From Deltaproteobacteria bacterium (GTDB lineage Bacteria; Desulfobacterota_B; Binatia; UBA9968), in assembly GCA_022545745.1 (NCBI GenBank), contig JACZQL010000035.1:1-8494 (forward strand): a stretch of 8,494 nt of DNA, read 5' to 3'. Every line of letters starts with the position of its first letter. Position 1 is the first letter of the stretch. Below the pieces are notes generated by a model. The model was given only the letters and a program-made list of their open reading frames with translations. It was not told where the DNA came from and did not search any database. Below are positions 1 through 6,245 of the stretch, in pieces. A program made the translations under genes and the position numbers.

Positions 1-1
1 G

Positions 2-850
2 TGGGCGGAGTCCGTAGAACCGAGCAGGACATCACTTCCCAAGGTGCTCGTTGGCGCTTTTCTTTCCGCGGATAAGGTGATTTCTAATTTTTCCCTCAAT
101 CGGGTGCTCCTCGACGAATACACGCAGGGGAAGGGCGTGATTCAGATCAACAATACCTGTCGCAACCCCAATCTCATGGGGACACCGCACGCGCGCTACC
201 ACTGGGCCATGGTAAAAGCGATTTACTCTCGGCTCGAGGAGATCCTCCAGCAGGCTGAGCGGTGGCGCATTACCTCACCAGCAGGCACCGACATTTCCGG
301 AAAGATAGGCAAGGGTAGCGATGTGGCTGACGCTTACTTCAGTCAGGAAGCTGCCGCCTCGCGCTTCATTCGCGTGTTTCCCGGAGAAGTTTACAGTCCT
401 GTGGGATCGATTGAGGCCGCAGGAAAGATTGTTGTAGAGTATATTAACGTGCGTGACCAGACGCCGTGGGAAGAAACCGCAACGCTCACCATCCAGAGTG
501 ACAAGGTGATACAGGTGGATGGAGGAAATCGGGCAAAGGAGATGGAGCAAGGGCTCGAGGCAAACCTCAAGAAATTTGGCGACAAAGCGACCGTCGTTGA
601 CTCGTGGCACGGCGGGATGAATCCCAAAGCCAGGGTGCCCACCGCGGAAAATCGTAGCCTTCAAGGGGCAACCAGCAGCCCGGCCCTGATGCATTTTCAC
701 CTGGGGAGGCTCAAGAGTCCGATTTCGGCTGGTATCCTCAATCACACGGTAGAAGTAGACGGGAAAAAAATCTTCGCCGGAGGTAAGCTGCTGATTCTTG
801 ACGACCCAAAGATAAAAGAGGCCGAAAAGCATTACGGTCTGAGTAATTAG
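2..850 (+). CDS. M29 aminopeptidase-T / NicX-like metalloenzyme, 3' part (5' end outside window)
   Basis: The reading frame is open to the left edge, so the true start lies upstream; 282 codons plus stop are visible. A GTG at 44 is in frame but lies inside the protein. The C-terminal half has the landmarks of the M29 aminopeptidase T family, which also contains the ring-opening 2,5-dihydroxypyridine dioxygenase NicX. Counting from the GTG at 44, these are: TSPAGTD near residue 78, FPGEV near 112 (Glu115 as likely metal ligand), GGMNPKA near 190, the His pair HFH at 217-219, and HTVEVDGKKI from 234 near the end. The family usually has an H-x-D metal pair at this last site; here it reads H-T-V, so the Asp is missing. 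The enzyme is probably cytoplasmic: either a peptidase/amidase-like hydrolase or a ring-cleavage enzyme. Lying 74 bases before a Rieske gene on the same strand, it probably belongs to the same pathway. The family call is good; the reaction is not resolved. Confidence 0.72.
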   Translation, partial: WAESVEPSRTSLPKVLVGAFLSADKVISNFSLNRVLLDEYTQGKGVIQINNTCRNPNLMGTPHARYHWAMVKAIYSRLEEILQQAERWRITSPAGTDISGKIGKGSDVADAYFSQEAAASRFIRVFPGEVYSPVGSIEAAGKIVVEYINVRDQTPWEETATLTIQSDKVIQVDGGNRAKEMEQGLEANLKKFGDKATVVDSWHGGMNPKARVPTAENRSLQGATSSPALMHFHLGRLKSPISAGILNHTVEVDGKKIFAGGKLLILDDPKIKEAEKHYGLSN

Positions 851-914
851 ATCTGGATTCAAAAAAAGTGGTTAGGCGGGATTTCGCATAAGAGGAACTA
901 ACAACGAACAAAAA

Positions 915-922
915 GGGGGAGG
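915..922 (+). promoter_or_regulatory. Purine-rich ribosome binding site before a GTG start
   Basis: An unbroken run of G and A lies just before the GTG at 925. The GGAGG core ends only two bases before the start, but the upstream AAGG part of the tract gives a normal eight-base spacing. The GTG start is supported by alignment with the paralogue at 4769: both proteins have exactly 12 residues before the shared VGPGTP motif. Confidence 0.6.
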
Positions 923-924
923 CT

Positions 925-2097
925 GTGTTAGAGCAAGAAACCAATGAACTATTATGCCGGGTGGGCCCGGGCACACCAATGGGCGATTTACTGCGCCGCT
1001 ATTGGATGCCCATTGCCCCCAAGGCTGAGGTTGATGAGAAGGGTAAAAGGCCCGTAAAGATTCTGGACGAAGACCTACTCATCTTCAAAGACGGAAAAGG
1101 TAGATACGGACTCATCCAGGAAGCCTGCTCCCACAGAGGGACCTCGCTCTTTTACGGTATGATTGAGGAGGATGGTATTCGGTGCGCCTATCATGGCTGG
1201 AAATATGACGTCAATGGGAAGTGCCTGGAGCAACCCGCTGAGCCACCAGAAAGCACCTTCAAGGATTCTATCAAACACCCCGCTTACCCCGTGCGAGAGT
1301 TAGGCGGTTTGCTGTTTGGTTACCTGGGACCATCACCGGCCCCATTGCTACCGAACTACGACATCCTGGTGCGAGAAGACTGGGTGCGCCGGATCGAGAT
1401 CCATCCAGTGCTTGACTGTAACTGGCTTCAGCCCATGGAGAACTCGGTGGATCCGGCTCATCTTTACTGGCTTCATGGCTTTACAGGCGGTGCGCCGGCC
1501 ACTCGAGACGAGCGCATGGAATTTGAGGTCTTCGAGTACGGGCTATACAAGTATCACTATGGGCGAAAGCGAATGGAGGTCCACCCCTTGGTGTTTCCCA
1601 ACATCTTGAGAGGAACCGGGAACGTGATTCATTACAGGGTACCCATGGATGACACCCATACGAGAATCATTTATGTCATTTACAGCCCAACCCCAGATGG
1701 GAAACCCAGTGGCCAAAAGGAAGTCCCATTCAAGTACATTGGGCCGATCAAAGAAGCTTACGATGACTATGGAGTTCAAAGGTTCAGGCACCATATGAAG
1801 ACCTTTGCCAGTCAGGATGCCATGGCCTGGGAGACCCAGGGCCCTATGACGGATAGGACAAAAGAGCACCTGGCATCCAGTGACAGGGGAATCGTGATGT
1901 TTCGGCAGATGCTGCGTCTTCAGATGGAGGCGGTAAAAAAAGGTGAGGATCCCATGGGTGTCATCAGAGACCTTGAGAAAAACAAAATCATTGAATTTAA
2001 GGTCCAGACGGTTGATAGGGAGACGGGAAAGGAAATCCCTATTTCTAACTACGACGAGAGGAGCTTTGCAACTCCGATCAGCGAAAGAAGAAGGTGA
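925..2097 (+). CDS. Rieske non-heme-iron oxygenase, alpha subunit (R1), phthalate/phenoxybenzoate dioxygenase type
   Basis: A 390-residue terminal oxygenase that uses O2 and electrons from a separate reductase to hydroxylate or dealkylate an aromatic or similar ring. The N-terminal Rieske domain binds the [2Fe-2S] cluster through Cys68-x-His70 (CSHRG) and Cys87-x2-His90 (CAYHGW). The catalytic domain has ENSVDPAH: Asp176 is the likely bridge to the neighbouring subunit's cluster, and His179 and His184 are iron ligands. Asp298 in the SQD motif is the likely third ligand. The start VGPGTPMGDLLRRYW and the late GPMTDRTKEHLASSD block are typical of the oxygenase group containing phenoxybenzoate dioxygenase PobA and phthalate 4,5-dioxygenase. 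There is no signal peptide. It is followed by a dehydrogenase after 41 bases, consistent with one transcript. No reductase or ferredoxin lies nearby. Family is near certain; the substrate is unknown. Confidence 0.93.
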   Translation: MLEQETNELLCRVGPGTPMGDLLRRYWMPIAPKAEVDEKGKRPVKILDEDLLIFKDGKGRYGLIQEACSHRGTSLFYGMIEEDGIRCAYHGWKYDVNGKCLEQPAEPPESTFKDSIKHPAYPVRELGGLLFGYLGPSPAPLLPNYDILVREDWVRRIEIHPVLDCNWLQPMENSVDPAHLYWLHGFTGGAPATRDERMEFEVFEYGLYKYHYGRKRMEVHPLVFPNILRGTGNVIHYRVPMDDTHTRIIYVIYSPTPDGKPSGQKEVPFKYIGPIKEAYDDYGVQRFRHHMKTFASQDAMAWETQGPMTDRTKEHLASSDRGIVMFRQMLRLQMEAVKKGEDPMGVIRDLEKNKIIEFKVQTVDRETGKEIPISNYDERSFATPISERRR

Positions 2098-2127
2098 TAC
2101 TGACTGACTTCATGCCTTTGAGGCTTG

Positions 2128-2133
2128 AAAGGA
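2128..2133 (+). promoter_or_regulatory. Ribosome binding site that decides the dehydrogenase start
   Basis: AAAGGA lies five bases before the ATG at 2139. The translation from that ATG starts MATTQEILKVGIVGLG, the usual short lead into a Rossmann fold. This favours 2139 over the in-frame GTG at 2094 (which overlaps the upstream stop) and the in-frame ATG at 2112. Confidence 0.55.
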
Positions 2134-2138
2134 CGTTG

Positions 2139-3350
2139 ATGGCGACAACACAGGAAATATTGAAAGTCGGTATTGTTGGTCTGGGATTTGGCAGCACGGA
2201 ATTTATTCCTACGCTCGAACGCCTGCCGCAGATCAAATTGGTTGGCGGCGCGGACCTCCGGCCTCAGGCCCGAGAATCCTTCAAGGCCCGCTTCGGTGGA
2301 AACGTTTACGAAAGCGTGAGGGAGCTTTGCGCTGACCCTGAGGTCGAGGCGGTTTGGATCTCCACGCCCAACCAGTTTCACGCAGAGCACGCCATTATTG
2401 CCGCCGAACATGGGAAGCACATGGTGGTTCGCAAGCCCCTCGGTATATCTATGGAGGAATGTAAGCGTGTTCTGGAAGCGGTCGAACGAAAGGGCGTGAA
2501 GCTTTTAGCCGGCGGCCAGACGCAAGGTACGAGCCCGCTGGTCCTCAGGTTGCGGCAGCTTGTGACGTCGGGTGAGCTAGGGCGGCTACGGGCGATTCAG
2601 CTTTTGGCCTATACGGGTTGGATGATGCGTCCGCGTATGCCTCAGGAGGTGGACGATAGCTTGGGAGGAGGGGTTGTATGGCGACAGGCCCCGCACCAGC
2701 TGGAGGTGGTACGTACCATTGGAGGCGGCATGGTTCGGAGTGTGCGCGCTATGACTGGGCGGTGGAGGCCCGAGCGGCCCAGCGGTACCGGCCACTATGC
2801 CGCTTTTCTCGAGTTTGAAGACGGGACACCGGCGACCCTCACCTATAATGGTTACGGGTTTTTCGACAGCGTGGAGCTTACCACGTGGGGTGCGGATAAA
2901 GGCCGAGAGCAACGAGAAAAATTCAGAAAGGCCCTGCTGAACAAGGAGGTGGATGAGGAGGCGGGTAAGGAATCGACTCGTTTTGGAACCAAAGGAGAGA
3001 GAATCGTCGTGGTCGGCGGGAGAGAAGGAAGGCCCTGGCTTCCGGGTAACCTTGGGCTATTTATTGTAAGCTTTGATGAGGGCGATGTTCGCATGTCGCC
3101 CAAGGGACTTTTTCTCTATGGGGTCGACGGTGTGCGGGAAATCGAGGTCAAGCAGCCGGGTGGGGAAGGGATGTCCCTGGACACGGAGGTGATGGAGCTC
3201 TATAACGCAGTGAAACATGAGGAGCCCCTGTTTCATGATGGACACTGGGGTATGGCGACGGCTGAGGTGCAATGGGCCATTCTTGAGTCGGCTCGGCAAC
3301 GGAGTGAAATCCTCCTCAAGCATCAGGTCTCTGTACCTCAGGGCTATTGA
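2139..3350 (+). CDS. Gfo/Idh/MocA-family NAD(P)-dependent oxidoreductase, phthalate dihydrodiol dehydrogenase-like
   Basis: A 403-residue protein that probably oxidises a hydroxylated intermediate with NAD(P)+. The N-terminal Rossmann domain starts with the dinucleotide motif GIVGLGFGS (residues 11-19), followed by STPNQFHAEH (75-84). The family's EKP motif is RKP here (98-100, Lys99 kept). The GGG...H segment reads GGGVVWRQAPHQLE (176-189): His186 is kept and Arg182 stands where many relatives have Asp. The combination of RQ-x-PHQ with a later IVSFDEGDVRMSPKGLFLYG block (309-328) recalls the phthalate 4,5-cis-dihydrodiol dehydrogenase (Pht4) branch, which oxidises the diol made by a Rieske dioxygenase. 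Its position 41 bases behind a Rieske gene fits that pairing. An alternative start at the GTG at 2094 would add 15 residues and overlap the upstream stop. The family is firm; the exact substrate is inferred. Confidence 0.88.
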   Translation: MATTQEILKVGIVGLGFGSTEFIPTLERLPQIKLVGGADLRPQARESFKARFGGNVYESVRELCADPEVEAVWISTPNQFHAEHAIIAAEHGKHMVVRKPLGISMEECKRVLEAVERKGVKLLAGGQTQGTSPLVLRLRQLVTSGELGRLRAIQLLAYTGWMMRPRMPQEVDDSLGGGVVWRQAPHQLEVVRTIGGGMVRSVRAMTGRWRPERPSGTGHYAAFLEFEDGTPATLTYNGYGFFDSVELTTWGADKGREQREKFRKALLNKEVDEEAGKESTRFGTKGERIVVVGGREGRPWLPGNLGLFIVSFDEGDVRMSPKGLFLYGVDGVREIEVKQPGGEGMSLDTEVMELYNAVKHEEPLFHDGHWGMATAEVQWAILESARQRSEILLKHQVSVPQGY

Positions 3351-3399
3351 GGATCTCCTATACTTTCTACTACCTGTAGCGGTTTTTGTGGGCGCTCTC

Positions 3400-3430
3400 T
3401 TAACGTTTTAAATGTTTAACTATATATAAT
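3400..3430 (+). promoter_or_regulatory. Possible promoter upstream of the C1-R2 genes
   Basis: The gap 3351-3578 is clearly more AT-rich than the genes around it. A perfect TATAAT sits at 3425-3430. The best -35 candidate, TTAACG at 3400-3405, is poor and its 19-base spacing is long. The call rests mainly on the -10 match, the composition and the position 150 bases before C1. It would make C1 and R2 a transcription unit separate from R1 and the dehydrogenase. Confidence 0.3.
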
Positions 3431-3470
3431 TTCAACATCAATGATTATTCCGCCCCTTGAATATATCAAA

Positions 3471-3485
3471 GAGTTGATTTAACTC
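3471..3485. promoter_or_regulatory. Inverted repeat, possible operator
   Basis: GAGTT, a five-base spacer and AACTC form a perfect 5-bp dyad in the AT-rich gap, 41 bases downstream of the TATAAT candidate and about 93 bases before the C1 start. Its size suits a half-site pair for a small dimeric regulator. Such short dyads also arise by chance in AT-rich DNA, and no regulator gene is in the window. Confidence 0.25.
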
Positions 3486-3578
3486 CTCGATTCGTTTAAA
3501 AATTTCCTTATGGTCTTGTGAGCTGAAAGGCAAAGCAAAATTAATAAAAATTCCAGCGTCAGATAAGGAGCTAGCGAG

Positions 3579-4697
3579 ATGGCAGAGGATCAAATTGAGA
3601 AAATAGACGAAGCTAAATTACCCCGGGTTGATACCTACAAGGAATGGCAGGAGTCGCAGGGAATTCCCATCGTCAGGGGATTTTTTGTTCAGGATATCAA
3701 AACGGTGGAAGTGGCCCCATGGGATCTCAAGGGCGGCCTTGCCTCTTTTGTCCAACTGGATGGTACCGGTGGCATCAACGATGCCTATGTGTGCGAGATT
3801 CCAGCCGGAGAGAAACTCAAACCCCAAAAGCACATGTACGAGGAGATGGTTTATATCGCCAAGGGTCACGGAGCGACTTCGGTTTGGCAAAAGGAGGGGA
3901 AGAAACACACCTTTGAGTGGGGGCCAGGAAGCCTCTTTGCCATACCCATGAATGCTCGGTACCAGCACTTCAACGGCAGCGGCAGTGAACCGGCCAGATA
4001 CTTCGCGGTGACGAATGCCAGTTTCATGATGAACCTCTTTCACAGCCTGGACTTTATTTTTGGAGATGAATTTGCATTTACGGACCGGTTTGACCCTAAT
4101 ACCGATGATTTCTTCAGTGGCAAAGGTACCCTCTATGGTCGTTTCTTCATGTCGACCAACTTTGTCCCGGATACACACACGGTGCAATTGTACGACTACC
4201 GGGAACGAGGCGCCGGAGGAAGCAACATCAAGTTTGATTTGGCCGGGAACACGATGTGTGCGCATATTTCGGAGTTCCCTGTCGGCACCTATAAGAAGGG
4301 CCATCGCCATGGTCCAGGAGCTCACGTTTTGATCCTGAGCGGCCAGGGTTGTTCTATTCTCTGGCCTGAAGGCGAAGAACGGACAACAGTGCATTGGACG
4401 CCTGGAAGCGTCGTGGTTCCCCCCGACCAGTGGTTTCATCAGCATTTTAATTACGGTGCTACACGGGCACGGTACCTTGCGCTACGCTGGGGAAGCTGGA
4501 AATATCGCTTCGCGAGACTGGGTGAAGGAGCAGAAGGATCAACGTATAAGAGCCTTAAAGAAGGCGGGGGTCAGATCGAGTATGAGGATGAAGATCCTCA
4601 GATTCACCAGGATTTTGAAGCGGCCGTGGCCAGGTCAGGAGCAGTCTGCGGGATGGCTAAATATCACCCCAACTGTACTCAGAGGAAAGCCGCCTAA
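3579..4697 (+). CDS. Bicupin protein C1 (two cupin domains), function unknown
   Basis: A 372-residue soluble protein with two cupin barrels. The first covers roughly residues 68-145. Its motif 1 is partly degraded: PQKHMYEE keeps His85 and Glu88/89 but lacks the first His of H-x-H. Motif 2 keeps His130 (ARYQHFN). The second barrel, roughly 225-302, is richer in ligands: GHRHGPGAH gives His242, His244 and His249, and PPDQWFHQHFN gives His287 and His289. The metal centre is therefore probably in the C-terminal cupin. There, His249 takes the place where a Glu is common in cupins. A good Shine-Dalgarno (AAGGAG, 3565-3570) sits eight bases before the ATG. The next gene, a Rieske oxygenase, starts 71 bases downstream. 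Bicupins include gentisate-type ring-cleaving dioxygenases, but this protein lacks their usual N-terminal site, so that function is not claimed. A lyase, isomerase, decarboxylase or dioxygenase is possible. Confidence 0.85.
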   Translation: MAEDQIEKIDEAKLPRVDTYKEWQESQGIPIVRGFFVQDIKTVEVAPWDLKGGLASFVQLDGTGGINDAYVCEIPAGEKLKPQKHMYEEMVYIAKGHGATSVWQKEGKKHTFEWGPGSLFAIPMNARYQHFNGSGSEPARYFAVTNASFMMNLFHSLDFIFGDEFAFTDRFDPNTDDFFSGKGTLYGRFFMSTNFVPDTHTVQLYDYRERGAGGSNIKFDLAGNTMCAHISEFPVGTYKKGHRHGPGAHVLILSGQGCSILWPEGEERTTVHWTPGSVVVPPDQWFHQHFNYGATRARYLALRWGSWKYRFARLGEGAEGSTYKSLKEGGGQIEYEDEDPQIHQDFEAAVARSGAVCGMAKYHPNCTQRKAA

Positions 4698-4768
4698 GCG
4701 AGGATGGAGTTTCTAAGGTACGACGTTTACTGAAGTTAACAAAGAATAACGTAAGGGAGGCAAAAACG

Positions 4769-5956
4769 ATGCTGACCAAAGAAGAAAACGAGAGGATGAC
4801 ACGGGTCGGTCCCGGCACACCGGGCGGGGAATTTCTTCGTCGTTATTGGTTTCCAGTTTCAGTGGCCGCAGAGCTGACTGATGAAAATCCCACGAAATTC
4901 ATCAGAATCCTAGGGGAAAACCTGGTTCTCTTCCGTGACAAGTCAGGACGAGTGGGTCTCATTGAAGACCGTTGCTCCCATCGGGGGGCATCGCTTGTTT
5001 ACGGGAGGGTGGAAGAGCGGGGCATTGCCTGCGCCTATCATGGTTGGCTTTACGACATTGAGGGCAACTGTTTGGAAACTCCTCCCGAGCCTGCAGAATG
5101 TAAGTTCATACTCACGTTAAAGGCGAAGACCTATCCTGTACAAAAGTTCGTGGGGCTCTACTGGACATACATGGGCCCGCAGCCTGCCCCCTTTATACCC
5201 AGGTATGATGTATGGGTGCGCAAGGATGGCATCAGGAAGATCTTTATTCAGCCCCAACTCGATTGCAACTGGGTACAGGCCATGGAGAATTCTGTGGATC
5301 CTGCGCATCTACAGATTTTGCATCAGAACACCGCGAACAGGGGCAGAATACCGCCCAGCACCACAAGGGGGTTCACAGACGATGTAGAGAAGTTTGAGTG
5401 GTATGAGGTCCCCTACGGAATTATGAAGAAACGGACCTACAAGAGTGGGAGAATGGATGAACACCCGGTGATTTTCCCAAACATCCTGAGACAGGCCAAT
5501 TGCACACAGATTAGGGTTCCCATGGACGATACGCATACCAGGATCTTCTTTGTTCGTTTCTACCCTAGTAAGGATGGAAGCATTGTTGAACAGGATGGCG
5601 ATCCACCCGCGGAGTACATGAAACCGTACAAAAACCCTCCCGATGCTATCCACCCGTTCACCAGATTCGACATCAGCAAGGAGGTCCAGGCCCAAGACCA
5701 TATGGCATGGGAAACTCAGGGGCCCATTGCGGATCGCACCCAGGAGCGGCTGGCCACTTCCGATCGCGGGGTCATCATGCTGAGGGAGATGTTGCTGAGT
5801 AATATCGACAGGGTCGAAAAAGGTCTGGATCCAAAAGGGGTTATCAGGGACCCGGCGCAGGATACGATGATCGATACCAACCTTTCGGAATCACTGATGG
5901 GACCTGAGACGAGGCCGGAATATAGAGAGCAGGCAAGTCTGGACTCGCAGCGGTAA
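4769..5956 (+). CDS. Rieske non-heme-iron oxygenase, alpha subunit (R2), paralogue of R1
   Basis: A 395-residue paralogue of R1, about half identical by eye in the N-terminal half. The Rieske cluster ligands are Cys69-x-His71 and Cys88-x2-His91. The catalytic site is ENSVDPAHLQILH, with Asp177 as bridge and His180 and His185 as iron ligands; Asp310 in the AQD motif is the likely third ligand. The start is clear: AAGGGAGG at 4753-4760 lies eight bases before the ATG. The stretch after the second iron His is about ten residues longer than in R1 and differs in sequence (QNTANRGRIPPS instead of GFTGGAP). This region helps shape the active-site entrance in Rieske oxygenases, so R1 and R2 probably act on different substrates or positions. 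All visible catalytic residues are kept, so it should be active given a partner reductase, which is not in the window. It is probably cotranscribed with C1. Confidence 0.93.
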   Translation: MLTKEENERMTRVGPGTPGGEFLRRYWFPVSVAAELTDENPTKFIRILGENLVLFRDKSGRVGLIEDRCSHRGASLVYGRVEERGIACAYHGWLYDIEGNCLETPPEPAECKFILTLKAKTYPVQKFVGLYWTYMGPQPAPFIPRYDVWVRKDGIRKIFIQPQLDCNWVQAMENSVDPAHLQILHQNTANRGRIPPSTTRGFTDDVEKFEWYEVPYGIMKKRTYKSGRMDEHPVIFPNILRQANCTQIRVPMDDTHTRIFFVRFYPSKDGSIVEQDGDPPAEYMKPYKNPPDAIHPFTRFDISKEVQAQDHMAWETQGPIADRTQERLATSDRGVIMLREMLLSNIDRVEKGLDPKGVIRDPAQDTMIDTNLSESLMGPETRPEYREQASLDSQR

Positions 5957-5991
5957 AACAACCCCTCCAGAATTCACAAGTGTCTGACGAG

Positions 5992-6023
5992 GCCTGGCCA
6001 CCCTGAAAGAGGGGTGGCCAGGC
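5992..6023 (+). terminator. Strong 12-bp hairpin after R2, possible terminator
   Basis: A perfect 12-bp, GC-rich inverted repeat (arms 5992-6003 and 6012-6023, starting GCCTGG and ending CCAGGC) with an eight-base loop lies 35 bases after the R2 stop. There is no run of T after either arm, so it is not a classical intrinsic terminator on either strand. It may be a U-tract-free terminator, a roadblock assisted by another factor, or a 3' end that protects the upstream mRNA from decay. It separates R2 from C2. Confidence 0.5.
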
Positions 6024-6111
6024 AATCCAACCAAAAGATATAAAGCTTCCCATCAATTATTTCCGTATCAAACATTTCTGTATTAAAGAATAGCGCAAAG
6101 TGGTTTTTTTG

Positions 6112-6132
6112 CCGGCATTTGCGTCTTGCCGG
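6112..6132. repeat. Small inverted repeat in the leader of C2
   Basis: CCGGCA (6112-6117) and TGCCGG (6127-6132) form a 6-bp dyad with a nine-base spacer. Because the left copy is nearly palindromic, TTGCCGG also appears as a direct repeat at 6109 and 6126. It lies just after a run of seven T's and about 115 bases before the C2 start. It may be a regulatory site. The rest of the 5957-6245 gap outside this and the hairpin shows no gene and no convincing promoter. Confidence 0.25.
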
Positions 6133-6245
6133 TGGTGGGGGAGTTGTTGTATTGTCCGCTAAAGTATTTGAAGGAAGGGGAATAGAGAAACCAGTTCGAA
6201 ACTTTTATCGGGCACCGAATTCATAAGAAATTTGGGGGATAATTT

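Noticed and set aside
275..862. Open frame of 195 codons on the - strand over the M29-like gene
   Set aside because: The + strand frame matches a known family along its length; the - strand product has no family features.
2094..2138. GTG at 2094 as dehydrogenase start, overlapping the R1 stop
   Set aside because: The ATG at 2139 has a better ribosome site and gives the usual short lead to the Rossmann fold; the 15 extra residues do not look like part of the domain.
3217..3411. Small + strand frame ending in a hydrophobic stretch, possible small membrane protein
   Set aside because: Most of it overlaps the dehydrogenase in another frame and there is no ribosome site; the hydrophobic tail comes from T-rich intergenic DNA.
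3618..4445. Long open frame on the - strand (275 codons) across C1
   Set aside because: It lies entirely inside the C1 gene. C1 is supported by cupin motifs and by its paralogue C2; the antisense translation shows no recognisable domain.
3579..4697. Gentisate 1,2-dioxygenase for C1
   Set aside because: Length and bicupin architecture fit, but the N-terminal iron site expected for that enzyme is incomplete, so the name would overstate the evidence.
6104..6110. Run of seven T's as a terminator tail
   Set aside because: The strong hairpin is about 80 bases upstream and no GC-rich stem lies directly before the run.
6102..6116. Possible sigma-54 promoter (GG...GC) before C2
   Set aside because: The GG to GC spacing is seven or eleven bases instead of the required ten, and the surrounding consensus is absent.
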